Positions 47,204-59,100 of a DNA stretch of 64,000 bases are shown piece after piece. Under the pieces are notes generated by a model. It searched no databases and was not told the DNA's origin. It was given only the letters and a program-made list of their open reading frames with translations. Location: assembly GCA_038496445.1 (NCBI GenBank), contig JALMLS010000256.1, forward strand, positions 1 to 64,000. The letters are read 5' to 3'. This DNA comes from Trichosphaerium sp. ATCC 40318 (lineage: Eukaryota > Discosea > Flabellinia > Trichosidae). The position numbers and the translations under genes were made by a program. Position 1 is the stretch's first letter; each line of letters opens with the position of its first letter.

Positions 47204-48635
47204 ATGAGTGATCCTACTGCTCCAAGCATATGGCGCTACAGCCCAACGGGAATTGGCCGCGTACTGTACGAATCTAAAGTACGACGCGTTCTGTACGTAA
47301 TAAAAGCGTGACAAACTGTCTAAGAAAGCTCTTTCGGAAGTTAATATCATTTTTTTATTCTAAACTAACTAAACGGGCATATTTTGTATTTCTTACGCTT
47401 ATTCATAGCGTTGTACTATGTGCAGCAGCATTTCTTTATTTTGCAACAGCAATCTATTTTGATGCAGCATTGGGAGTCCTTACTTTTTCGTTTCACCTTG
47501 TAGTACCATCAGTACAGATGCTTGTATCTTTATGCCTATATGGAATACTTTCTGCTATTGCTTGGTACGCTTATAACACATTTACACGCTTGATGATATC
47601 AGTTGACTTATTTCACGTGGTTTTTTTCTAGCTTGATTGCATGGCAACCAGTGTCTATTGATGTTGCTGTAGCATACAATGTAGCTCCCTTGACTGTTGT
47701 TTATGTGTCTATGCTTGTTCTTGAACAGTTTTGTTCGAACTCAAATATTTGTCACATGTCTAAAGCAAACGCTATTGTATTTTCATTGATTGGTGCTTAT
47801 GTTGTACTGGGTGCTCGTTTATCTTGGAGAAAGATTGCTGCATGTGGTATAATAGTTGGTGGATTTGTATTAGGTGAGACTGGAGAGTATTAAAGTATCT
47901 TAATGATTAATTAGTTGTTGCTGGAGATGGTACTGTATTCAACTGGTATGGTGCTTTGTTTTCTGCATCACATGCACTTCTTATTGCACTATGTGGTGTT
48001 TTTATCAAGAAAGCTCTACCATACGTCAATTATAATCCTCTGTAAGTATATCAACTGTTGATGTGTTCACACTTGGGCAACTATTTTGTTGTGCTAATAC
48101 ACTTTAGGCGATTACTGACATATAACACGTTTTTATCACTGGTTCTTCTATTGCTTATTATGTCTACAACAAAAAAGATTGACATTTTCTTCAAACGAAG
48201 CTTTTGGCAACAGAAAGAACGCATTTATAAAACAGTGGTATGCCCTCACTTTTCACAATCTCAGTTTTTTTTGTATTCCACAGTTCACTAATATTGTTTT
48301 CTCTTAGTTTTCGGGTGTTCTATCGAGTGTCATCAACTTCTCTATTGTTGTTATAATAGCTTATACATCACCTTTAACTAATAACATACTTGTTATTGTT
48401 AAATCATGTTTTCAAATGATACTTGGATGGATTACGTTATCCGTTTCAATATCAGTTCAAGTAAGTTGTCACACTTTTTCTGTACTGACGCTGAGTCAAC
48501 TAGGGTGTTTTTGGTGTCGGGTTAACATTAGCAGGGTGCTTTTGGTATCACCGTGTCTGGTACTTGGAACTTGTAAAGGTACAAAGGAACGATGCCGAAC
48601 TCACGTCTGTAAATACTTCAATACCTTCAGATTGA
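47204..48635 (+). CDS. Nucleotide-sugar transporter, SLC35C (GDP-fucose type) / TPT family
   Basis: The ATG at 47204 starts MSDPTAPSIWRYSPTGIGRV. The gene reads through about ten hydrophobic helices in several exons. Family motifs: VAYNVAPLTVVYVSMLVLEQ (about 47666), NAIVFSLIGAYVVLGARLSW, GTVFNWYGALFSASHALLIA, CGVFIKKALPYVNYNPL, and near the end FSGVLSSVINFSIVVIIAYT-SPLTNNILVIVKSCFQMILG. The KKVLP...N.N and TSPLTHNI..T.K-like stretches are those of Golgi GDP-fucose transporters (SLC35C1) and relatives. The C-terminus is hydrophilic (VQRNDAELTSVNTSIPSD) with a stop at 48633. It would import an activated sugar into the Golgi, consistent with glycosylated mucin-type surface proteins nearby; substrate inferred only. 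Confidence 0.75.
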
Positions 48636-48698
48636 TGCTTCCAAAAAAAAAAAATTGTACTTCTACAAAAACTGATAATAAAAAATAACAGTGAGAAA

Positions 48699-51600
48699 AT
48701 GAGTTTGCGAGCGCTGACGATGGCATGTGTCAGCTGTTCAACAAGACATTTCGCGTCAAAAAGACCAATTTTGCATACGGTAAGTGCAGAAAAGACAGAC
48801 ATTTCCAGAAAATTCTGGAACCTTCTAGAAACCAAGTCCCCACAAAGTGCGAAAATTCCTACCTTTTCAGTTTTTTATGGTAATTCAGCTCACCATACAT
48901 CTGGTACAACTCACATGGCTAGCGATAAACGAAACCTAGGAAAAAGTACCAGTCCACGCACCGCTCGGTTAAAAAAGCGGAGGATTGTTATTTTAGGCGG
49001 AGGTTACGCTGGTACGTATTGATAACGAAACAAAGCATGTAGCGCGTTGTTATGTGGAAAAATAATCAGAACTTTTTTGTATTGATTTGAGAATGACGTC
49101 ACTAGGTAGTAGAATAGCTAGACACCTCGATAAAGATAAGTTTTGGGACGTAACACTTGTAGACTCCAAAGTGCGTAAAGTTTACCCGTTAAACTCACTT
49201 ATGATGAGCTCACGCGCGTGTGAGCCCTGGGCTATACTCTTCTTAGCTCGTACATACTTTTTTATGCTAATTGCTTTTTACTTAAAAGAGCTACTTTGAA
49301 AATACCATTGCTGTGCTTCCAGTGATAACAGAACCGCGTATTTCCAAGTCTGTCGCAATATCAAAAAAACTTGTTTGTTTGCACACAAACTACCTTCCTA
49401 ACTCTCGCGTTGTTGTTGAACCGGTACGTACATAATATATCAATGAATGGAAGCTTAGCTAGTTGTAGGTTAAAGAAGTTACTCCAGAAAAAGTAATCAC
49501 TGATAAAACAACTATTTTTTATGATTACCTAGGTACGTCATGATGTCTGTTGGTGATGTCTTCTCACCACCTTCTCTTTTAGTCATTGCCACTGGCACTT
49601 CATACAAGTCAAAGATTAAGTCTCAGTGCGTTTTTTTTTAATATCCACGCGGATGATCACGTGATACTAACAAAGAAGAAATGTTTAGAGATACCGAAAC
49701 AAGTTACAGATTAGAAGCTTTATCTTCAGACGCAATGGAGTTAAAAGAAGCTAACAAGGTTGTTATCGGCGGTGGAGGTATAGTAGGAGCTGAATTAGCA
49801 GGTGAGATTATAACACATTATCCTGAAAAGGATGTCACCATAGTGCATAGTAAAAGCAAATTGGTTGACGAGTAAGTTTCAATTTGTAACGTTTTTCTGT
49901 CTTCTTCTCATTTTTTTGCTTGCAGGCAAGCTTCCAGAGCTTCTGAGATCGTCTATAAATATTTGAAAAAGAAAGTACGTCATTAGGCACTGTAGTTTCT
50001 TTGATTTTGTTATCACCTATGCGATGCATCCTCCAAGTTTTGGCTCTGTAGTAATCGGTTTTTTAGGGAGTAAAGATAATCTTAGACTCTAAGTTGAGGG
50101 AGTCTAAAAAAGATCCTAGAACACTTGTAGTAAAGAAAGGAACCGAGAGGACGAGGATTGACAATGTCGATAAAATATACTGGTGTACTGGACCTAAACC
50201 GAACTCTTCGTTTATGGAAAAGGTACTTTAAAAAAAGTTACATGAGATTTAGGCCTTTTCCTCGATTATTGTTATCACAGACTTATGTGTTGTAAATATA
50301 GCACTTTTCAAATAACTTGAAGAACAGTCATATAGTAGTGAACCAGTTTTTTCAAATAAAGGGTAAGCGTGCCTTCATAAGAAGCAAGAATTTTTCTTCT
50401 TATTTTTGTTGGTATATTTTTTAGTTTCTAATACTCTGTAGGATATCCAAATATCTTTGCAGCTGGTGATGTTACACACTGGAAAGAAGCAAAAACTGCC
50501 GAACGTGCTATAGTTCACTATGAGATAATAAAAGAGCACCTGAAACGGATTGCTAAAGGGAAGCCTTTAAAGAAGACTTACAAAGTAAGTAGAATATCAT
50601 AGTATTGAAGACGATGTTGTTAAGTGCATACGCTTTAGGCAACGGAACCAAAAGCTCTTTTTATAAGCCTCGGAAGCGAATATGCTGTTATGGCATCTAA
50701 TGCTGGGTATGTGTACATTGCCGTCATGGATAAAATCTTCACGTTTTTGTATTGTTTTTGTACTAATACCTCTCTAGTCCATGCACTGCTGGGTATATCG
50801 CACTTCGAATGAAGTTAGCTATATTCAAGTATGTAATGATAACACCCTCTAAAGCAGATAGAGCTGTTGCCACAAGATCACGTATGTCAATTGTTTTGAG
50901 TTCTTTTTTTTTCTAAAGCACATTTTTTAGAGATGGAAAAATCAGTTGAAATAACATGTGATAAAACAGTATTGATACTAAGTCCAGAAGCAATATCTAG
51001 TAAAGGATTGGTAAAGGAGTTATTACTCAATAATGTTAAAGTAAAGGTGTTGGTAAGTGAAAAATATTGAAGAAAAAACTGAGAAAAAAACTAATCTTGA
51101 GGTTTTTTAGCATTCAACAAAAACCCCTGAAATAGATGAACTTGTTGCTTTGTTCCCTGAGTATGGTGAAATAAAAACTATCAAACAAGGGATAAAGAGT
51201 CATCTGGAGAATGTTATAAAAGGTACAGCTTAACTTTTTTTGCTTTGACTTTTGTTGAATAATATTAACAGCTTTTTTTTTAAAAGCATGTGATATCATT
51301 GTGTATGACCCAAAGCATAGTGATGCGGTGACAGAAATGAAATTGCATCTAGATGCAATAAAAAAAGTTGGTCATAAATCAAAACATTTTGTTTATATCC
51401 GTCCAGGAGAGGTACAATTCATTTTTTACTAACTTTTTTTCCTTTGCTGTTTAGTTCTTAGAAACGCTTGTTAGTTTGGGTTCCTAACTACTTTTTCCTT
51501 AAGGCATCGCAGTCTTTTGACTGCAAAACAGAATTACAAGCAACTGATGCTTTAATAAAGAGTGGTGTTAATCACGTGATATTAACGTATCCTGGCATGT

Positions 51601-52288
51601 ATGAATGGCTTTCAAGTTTTGCTGCACCACATGTCCAAATGCAAAGAACATTCTATTATCCACTACCAAAAAACCTTCAAATAAGCTGGGTACGTATAAT
51701 TGAAGAAGAACTAGAAACCATTATATCCTTCCTAATAACAAACAAACCTGAAAAGAACAACCTACCAGGAAGTCCGGACTGACAGGCTTTTATTCATTTT
51801 TTGCACTTTTTTTGTGTTTATTTCTTCGTAGCTTTCAAGCAGGGATGTTGTAAACTCGTTAACAAGTATTATTGGTAATATTGATAAATACTCAAACAAA
51901 GTAGTACGAATAACAGGTCCTGATTTAATATCAGGACCAGAAATTTGCAAGTCAATAGCTCAATCTGGTGCGTTATCTCTAGATATTGGTAAAGCCATAT
52001 AATGACATCCGTCTTTTTTTTCGATGCTCCCTTGTTGGCAATGACTTCTGATTTTTTTTTTGTGTAGTATCAGATGATGTAGACTTCAAAGCAACTAAAG
52101 ATAAGAAAGAAAGCTGTGATTTTTTTGTTGGTTGTGGATTCCCTGAAAAACTTGCTGTAGAGATTTCAGCTAAATATTACAGTCCAGGTTTCACTTCAGA
52201 TGTTAATAGTAATGTTAAGTCTTTATCTGGTTATGATCCACAAACTATTTCTTGTTGGATTGAAGAGAATGCGCACATGTTTTTATAA
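48699..52288 (+). CDS. AIFM2/FSP1-like NAD(P)H oxidoreductase fused to NmrA-like domain
   Basis: The ATG at 48699 opens a basic, Ser/Thr-rich presequence-like N-terminus (MSLRALTMACVSCSTRHFAS), then KKRRIVILGGGYAG (FAD Rossmann motif), VTLVDSKSYFENTIAVLPVI, YLVIATGTSYKSKI, ANKVVIGGGGIVGAELAGEI (NAD(P) Rossmann), VDKIYWCTGPKPNSSFM and YPNIFAAGDVTHWKEAKTAE. This is a complete FSP1/NDH-2-type flavoprotein. The frame then crosses a 33-nt intron (about 50828-50860) and continues into a second part: KTVLILSPEAISSKGLVKEL, HVILTYPGMYEWLSSFAAPH and VVRITGPDLISGPEICKSIA, which resembles an NmrA-like atypical SDR. The stop is at 52286. The first glycine-rich motif of the NmrA part (LILSPEAISSKG) is degenerate. 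FSP1 reduces quinones at membranes; the role of the fused part is unknown. Confidence 0.75.
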
Positions 52289-53058
52289 GTGTCATTTGAA
52301 AAAAGCTTGAAGGAAATAAAATGATTACTTGAAGTCTTATTTATTGGATTGAAACCAGTTTGCTATTATTTTGTTAGTGGTAGTTGTATGACGAAATACA
52401 TTTTCATTACCCACTAGAACCCGTGTTAATGAATAAAACGGTTTATGATAGTACCTACGGTGTGTACAAATCTTTGTACCCAGCCTTAAAGGCTTTTACT
52501 AGTTTGAGTATTCACACCTGACAAATAAATGCCATCTAAAAAATCGAAAAATATCGGAATCAATATGTTAGCTACTTACCTATACGAAATTTCAGTCGAA
52601 CTGTGCCATAGAAGCCCACAATAACAGTCCTCGGTATGGAAGCGACACGACCGCATTGATAATTTGTTTAACCATCTAACGGTGAAGGTATGTGATTTCA
52701 AGAACGTTGACTGATAACGCGAAAAGTACAAGTTGAGATACAATCTAACTGGCATATACGTTACACTTTAGACTAACGCTGAGCGAGGCAACAGTAAAAA
52801 CAAGAAACACAACGTTCAAGCTGTGTTAGTGAAGAATGATCTAAGGATGTTTATATAAAGCTTGCCCAAAGATGGAAATAAAAAACAAAAAAAAGAGTGA
52901 TGTTTTAAAACCAGCAAATACACTCCATGTAATGCTTAAGGCCCATGGTACAATTCATGGCAATGACATCCTTCTTGACTTAAGTGAGTTAAGACATTAA
53001 AATGAGCTTTTACAGAAGCTGTGTTTTTGGAAAGAGAGCCAAATACTCTCAAAACACT
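52289..53058. other. Intergenic
   Basis: AATAAAATG lies 30 bp after the oxidoreductase stop (possible polyadenylation signal). The rest is AT-rich with no supported gene. Confidence 0.5.
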
Positions 53059-54899
53059 ATGGAGGATCTACCAATTGAAATGGTATCAACATTAATCAAA
53101 AAGAACCCAGTTAGATTTTGTAAATAATACATTCATTAATAGGTGTCAGAAATACTCTCACACGCATCTAATACCACCGATATGGCTAATTTTAGTAGTG
53201 TATCCAAAGCGTGGTTTGATTTGGTTTACACAAACAATGCGCTCATAAAGAAGCTTGCTAAGGAACACTACAAGGTTGGTATGCTAGAAACACCTAACGT
53301 CGGTTTACCTGGCCCTGTACGACCAAACTCGTTACTACTCGCGCTTATTAGTTGTTTGAAAGCATAAATGGTGGCATATATTACGAACTATGGTATCTGC
53401 GCGTGTTTTATTTCTAACAACCGATGCGATGAGAGACACTGTACTAAGTGACTTAAAAGAGCGTATGATTGCTTTTGGGTTCAGGCAAGTGGCAAACGGT
53501 TGAGTTCTTTTTGAATTCTACCGAATAGCTTTACATCTACGCGGAATAGTTCTCTACGCGTACACAACTACATATCGTGTTTCATTTAAATCAGGGACAT
53601 TTTTTGGATAAGAAACAAGGGAAAAACTTTTCAAAGTCCACGGAAATCACGGAAAAACTGCGTTTGAGTTTTGCCCAGTCCAAACTTTTATTTTCAGCTA
53701 GCATTCGCTTTGTAGGAATATGTGGGCGTACGGTATTCATTACAAAAGTTCTTAGCCCAAACAAAAAATGTCCCAGTTTTAAATGAAAGTCGACATGTTT
53801 TACACATGCTACGCGCGTAAAACTTTTTTGTTTTTTACATTGGTACATAAATCGAAAACTAATATATACTAGACATATTGCCTCTCTTGAGTTCAACGCT
53901 GTCATTTCTTCTTGCGTAGATAATGAAGAAGTTAAAAAAAAGACTGTAGAGCTAGCTGCTGTAATTTCTACTTATGATGTTGTTATCAATTTCTCTGATG
54001 GTAATTGGGACAATGCTGAGATTGTAAGACCAATTATGGGTGATGTTTTAAGTGATATGGTTGATAGAGGATGTGGTGTTATTCAGGGCGTCTTCTCACA
54101 CTGTACTTTGCCAGAAAATGTTGGAGGTAGATGGGAGAAGGAACAGTATGATCCACTGTTACCAAGGACAAAAGGTAGAAGCCAGCTAAGGTAATGTTAG
54201 TTAGTTCATTTTTTTTGAAGTTAATTTTTTTTTTTACTAGTGGAACACATCGCTTGGGTGAGGTTTTAATGCCAGAGCATTTTGTGATGACAAATATAAC
54301 TAATATTGAATGCGGATTCATAGGTAAAAAACTTCATATATTTCCCCAAAGGGGATGCAAGAAAACAATAAGAAAAAAAAAGAAGACTTTTTTGAATAAT
54401 ACATCCATCAATTTCGTGGCAGATGACTACTACTGAGGTGTTGGCCATCTACCACAAACTTTATGGCATTGTAGTATTGTTTTGTTGTATTATTTTTTTA
54501 TTGTTATTATTTACTCACAAGCCTTTTGTAGCGCCTTGTGGTATTCTACATCCAAAAGCTAAAGTTATTGCCAATGCAAAAATTACTCATACTGAGTTTG
54601 GTACACCTCCTTTAATTATAGATCTTGATTGTTTCAATGGACGTGTAATGTGCTTAAACTACTATCTTGCATCAACTGTAGGGTACAACAAATTATTTTT
54701 GACTTTAAACAAAACACTTAGAAAGAAAGCTTTTGTTTGCACTAAAAAAAATATTTTTTGCACACATTGTGTTGTATCGCTTGTATCTGACATGTATTTT
54801 AGGTACTATACTGGATGGGATGCTAATACAGATGGAGGTCGTTTGATAGCCAATTGTATAATATCTTGTTGTCCATACAGAAAACTACCTTGTTTGTAG
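53059..54899 (+). CDS. F-box protein with ThuA/glutamine-amidotransferase-like C-terminal domain
   Basis: The ATG at 53059 (MEDLPIEM) splices to VSEILSHASNTTDMANFSSV-SKAWFDLVYTN, a canonical F-box (LP-E-(M/V)-ILS...L..VSK.W). Further exons give RVLFLTTDAMRDTVLSDLKE, then after a poorly resolved stretch (53400-53870) STYDVVINFSDGNWDNAEIV, MGDVLSDMVDRGCGVIQGVF, LPENVGGRWEKEQYDPLLPR, SGTHRLGEVLMPEHFVM, HPKAKVIANAKITHTEFGTP, NGRVMCLNYYLASTVG and finally YYTGWDANTDGGRLIANCII. The YDVV.FSDG...GDVL..MVD.G.GV and GWD..TDG.RL.AN motifs are those of ThuA-like class-I-amidotransferase-fold domains of bacterial surface and sugar proteins. No catalytic Cys is evident. The stop is at 54897. An F-box would tie it to SCF ubiquitin ligases; the partner domain may bind a ligand. 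Confidence 0.65.
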
Positions 54900-55259
54900 T
54901 GATAACGACTACCTCACCATTGTTTTATTAAATAGCAACTTTTTTTTTTCCAGTTTGCTTACTTGTATTATGGATGAAGAGGTACTCCTATTGGAAGACC
55001 TGACATTAGAACTTGACTAGACCAGGTAATTAGCTTCAATAAAGATGGCCTTAAATGAGTATAAACAAAACAAATGTGAAAAATCACAGTATTTTGTTTA
55101 GTGTGTTGTATGAAGTTCATGTGCATATAAAAAAACACCATATATATAACTGTAATGTGTGTCAGTAATAACTCGGACGGTTTGTAAATGAAACTTATTA
55201 TTCAATCCGAATCACCATTACAATGATATTAGAATTTTTTGCACTGGCAAGTGCTCCCT
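54900..55259. other. Intergenic
   Basis: Apart from a 16-codon frame at about 54969 (MDEEVLLLEDLTLELD), possibly a tail exon, no gene is visible. TATATA-rich sequence occurs at about 55128-55150. Confidence 0.45.
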
Positions 55260-55757
55260 TTTATACTTCACAAAGAACCAAAAATAATTTTATGTCTCCA
55301 TTGAGAGCGTCATCTATTAGTTTCTCACAGCCACCAAGATTAATGGTATGAACTCCGGCAAGTGCTTTGATCCCGCCATTTGCTACGTTTTGGAAAAATA
55401 TCACTAACAACTCACATTTACTAAAATGCTTCTTTGTCTACGAATAGCATTGAGGGTAGGGTAAGCAATTTTTTGGCAGTGCACGGTGTAAAAATGTGAC
55501 CATATAGATGGCGGTACGCCATCAGGAAACTCTTTAACTACAAGATCAGAATTGGTAGCATAGGCAGCAAAATTATTCATCCAGTATTTCGTCCCAGCTT
55601 CTGTTTGGATTTTGACTCCATCGAAATGTTAGGTGACACAAAATGTTTACACATACATATTCTGCCACATTTACGAAAAAGGTAAGGTTGTCTCAACACA
55701 TCACATAAGGCTACCTTTCCTCCGTATATTTTTTGCAACGTATTTAAAGACAATACG
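55260..55757 (-). pseudogene. LRR-containing gene fragment related to the F-box/LRR gene
   Basis: Minus-strand exons read YGGKVALCDVLRQPYLFRKC (about 55740-55680), EAGTKYWMNNFAAYATNSDL and VPPSIWSHFYTVHCQKIAYP (about 55615-55470), then NGGIKALAGVHTINLGGCEK (about 55395-55330), whose core is nearly the LRR consensus of the gene at 14548. The frames need at least one shift or intron near 55620-55630 and the sequence runs into stops within a single LRR. I take it as a truncated or decaying paralogue; a small real multi-exon gene is possible. Confidence 0.45.
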
Positions 55758-55943
55758 CGGAGAAAATGTTGTTTTAAGGCTGCTGCAATATATTTTTATT
55801 TTGGGTTAAGTTATGATTTAACCATAGTTATCTATATAACTGTTGTATCCTGTAATACAATAATATCTTAAACTCTTACTCTTTTGTTCTTTTCTTATTC
55901 GAATCAAAGAAATCAATCTTTGTCAGTTTCGAGGTTCATCTCA

Positions 55944-56175
55944 TGAAGGCTTCAGTAGCCTGTCTTTTTTTTTGTGTATCTCTTTTACTTCTCCTTTATC
56001 CCGAGCGCTAGTCAATGAAGATTATAAGAGCCTTCCAATTTCATTGGTGGCTCTTTCTACGCGAACCAAACTTCCGTTCATCAAGGAGTTCAAATATTTG
56101 TTATTCATGGTTTTGTGCATGTTTATCACTCTCGATTATGGGTCTTTAGGAGGTGTAATACGTGGAGAAAAATAG
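55944..56175 (+). CDS. Possible short signal-peptide gene or remnant
   Basis: The ATG at 55944 gives MKASVACLFFCVSLLLLLYP, a good signal peptide, then a TAG. A different frame continues protein-like (NEDYKSLPISLVALSTRTKL-PFIKEFKYL) to a TAG at 56173. An intron of about 38 nt (GTGTATCTC...GCGCTAG) would join the two in frame but would cut the signal peptide short; otherwise there is a frameshift. The 3' end overlaps the convergent FANCI gene by about 40 bp. Family not recognised. Confidence 0.3.
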
Positions 56176-59100
56176 TTATGGCCAGGCTTGAAAACTATAA
56201 AATCTTCTAAGTCCGCAACATCATCATTAACATGCTAAAGCGAAAAGTCAGAAAAAAAGCAGATTTGAAAAAAAACACAAAAAAAATGGTGTTTGCTTAC
56301 CTCAAACTCTAATACTTGCTGTATGTACTGATTATTGGTTCTGATCCGTTTCCTACCACTTCTGTTACCTGCAGACAACCTTTTCCTATTTGAAAGCTTG
56401 TTAGTAACCACCACGAGAGGGAGACTTTTTTCTCCTTTTGAAGCTGGTTGCAAGTATTTTGTTTTTTGTTACCTTTTTGGCAAGTCTACAGCAAGTGCAA
56501 CACTTGATTTCATGCGCTCTACAACATCCCTGAATGGTTCCATATTATCAGGTTGTAAGAATAACTCAATGGCGCTACTACTAGCGAATTCCAAGAAACG
56601 AGACTCAAAACGTTCCACTTTGTATAATAAAGCAGGTACTTTGGTTAACTTTAAGGAAGAATTATGAGCTTCTTATCAACATCTATAAATTAACTTACCG
56701 CATTAACATGTTGTTTAGCATCTATCCATTCCCTATAAACCAACACATACTCCGCAAGACTGAAAACAAACTCGAAAATTGAACTATGTTCTTGATTCAA
56801 ATCATCGCTTTTTTTTAGTTGTTGTAGATGGTGGCTCATTGGAGATGCAATCATCAGTAGGCTCGATGTTATACCAGCTATACGTTGGTTTATGGATTTT
56901 TGAAAAGGATCAGGGGCACTCAACAATAACTGCAATTGTATTGGCAAGTGCACAAGAAGTCCAATATCAACTACAAAGTGTGGTTAGTTTGGAAACATGA
57001 GAAGAAAAAAACTTAGAAACAGAAACGTTTCTTAACTAGCTACACACAAAGTTTTGTTTGTCTGTTTTTTGTATTAATATGATTGATATAATAAATATTA
57101 GACAAATATGTGACATCTCTGCAAAGTTACAATGCACAAAAAAGGTTCTTTGAAAAAAGACTTTTAAGAAAAAAAGAGGAAACCCCTTTGCAAGGCGTAC
57201 CTGGTGTTTTCTTTTTTGCTTCAGCCACTTGAGATATAAATAATTGTGTAACTGTATTTACTGCTGCAAATTTTACTCTTTGGTTATATAAAGGCAGAGG
57301 AGGGCTTTGAGTTGAAGCATTATTGATTTCTGATAAAATCTGATAACACAATGACACGGATGATTCTTGTGGCATATGCGTGAACAAGTATGTCATGAGT
57401 GCTCGTGTACAACCAGGTGTGATCTCATAGCTCTTTAGAATATTCTTGGCAATATCAAAAGTCTTGGTTATATACACTGTACGGGCATCATCTAATTTGA
57501 GTTTAAGAGTACGGGCATCATCTAATTTGAGTTTAAGATTTTATCACTTCTAACAACTCAAAAAAAAAAAAAGAGAGGCCGTGCATACCCGGTGAATTAT
57601 CAAAAAGGCCTGTTGTTGATGTCATAACCTCAATATACGATAGAAGATTTGATACAGGCATGCTAATCTCCATTTCACTATTAATATAATTAGACATTCG
57701 AAATGTTGCAGCTGATAAAAAAAAAACTTGCCGCTGAAAGTGTTGAACAAAGTAAAGCGCTAAAAAATCATAGTCCACTTCTGATCGCTCGAACGTAACC
57801 GATTGCATTGTTACCAATGGTTCTGTATGCTCTGTATTTTCTGAAGTATGGATAGGTACATTTACAAAGCTGGTTTCATCCACAGAAGCATCTCCCGTTG
57901 TATCGAAAGAAAAATCATACTCAAAGTCAGCTGCATCATCATAGTCTATCTCTTCTTCCAAATGAAGATCAAGAGTAGTAGTTTCTGTATCTTGTTCGCC
58001 ATTTACTTTCTACCATAAATATTTAGAACACGTGCAAATCAAAAATTCTCGGAATTTTCTCAAAACTTGTACCTGCAACGGAATGCCAGTTTTTGCACGT
58101 ATTGTGCCTCTAATGTTGATGATTTCTTCTACATGAGTAATATCCCATTTCAAGCTATCAATAGGGAAGCTTTTACGTAGTAGAAAAATGGAATGCTGAC
58201 CAGCAATCTGTGTCACTTTAATGGCCGTTGAAATTGCTGATATTAAAGCACCACGGAGCGTAGATCGTCCATCAGTAGGATTCCTTTGTTCGCCCACAAC
58301 TGTAGCTATGTATCGTCTAAAAATAATGAATATGTTGACAATATTATAGGTATGAGGTGAGGAAAGAAGCTTTAAAAAAGACGTACCGGTAACAAAACTT
58401 TTTGTTGGCATTTTTGTTGAAACGTTCAAAAAATGAAGAATGGAGAGATTCTTCAAAGAGTTTGAAGAGTTTACCAATAATTTCCGTTAGTATAGATACA
58501 CGAAAGCCAAATGAAGGTAATTGATCTGTTGGTACGCCTACAAATTGTTGTGAAGTAGTACGTTGACTTGATGAAGATTTCTCAGCAAGTTTTTGTCTTA
58601 TGGCGTCCAAGTTTTTGTGCCAAAGTTCAAGGATGTTACCAATCACTAATACAACTGTTGATGTAGCCTCAAGTGATAATGATAATGATCCTTCTCTTTG
58701 TTCTATAGCCATAGATAAAAGTCTCATACATGTGGGAATAGATAAATTATAATCAAGAGTTGTTGTTTGACGCTTCTTTTGAAGGAAACTAAAAATTTCC
58801 AAAGCTTGAACAGCCTTGACATCTGGTAGACAAAAAAGTCTTCCATTAATAGTTTCTCCATAATTAAGGCAATATTCAGCCAATAGAGGATACATCGGTG
58901 CTATTTGATCTATCCTTTGACTGGTAGATATCCTCCAACTTTCGCATTTCGGGAAAGGAGAATTATATTCTTGAAAATCTTCGTCTAACATTGTATCTTC
59001 CAAATATACATTCTTAAAGTTTGATGCATCCCACTGAGCGGTTTTAAGTGACGCATTAGGAGTCTTAAATCCGCATGTCCGAAGAAAGGGAAATAGGTGA

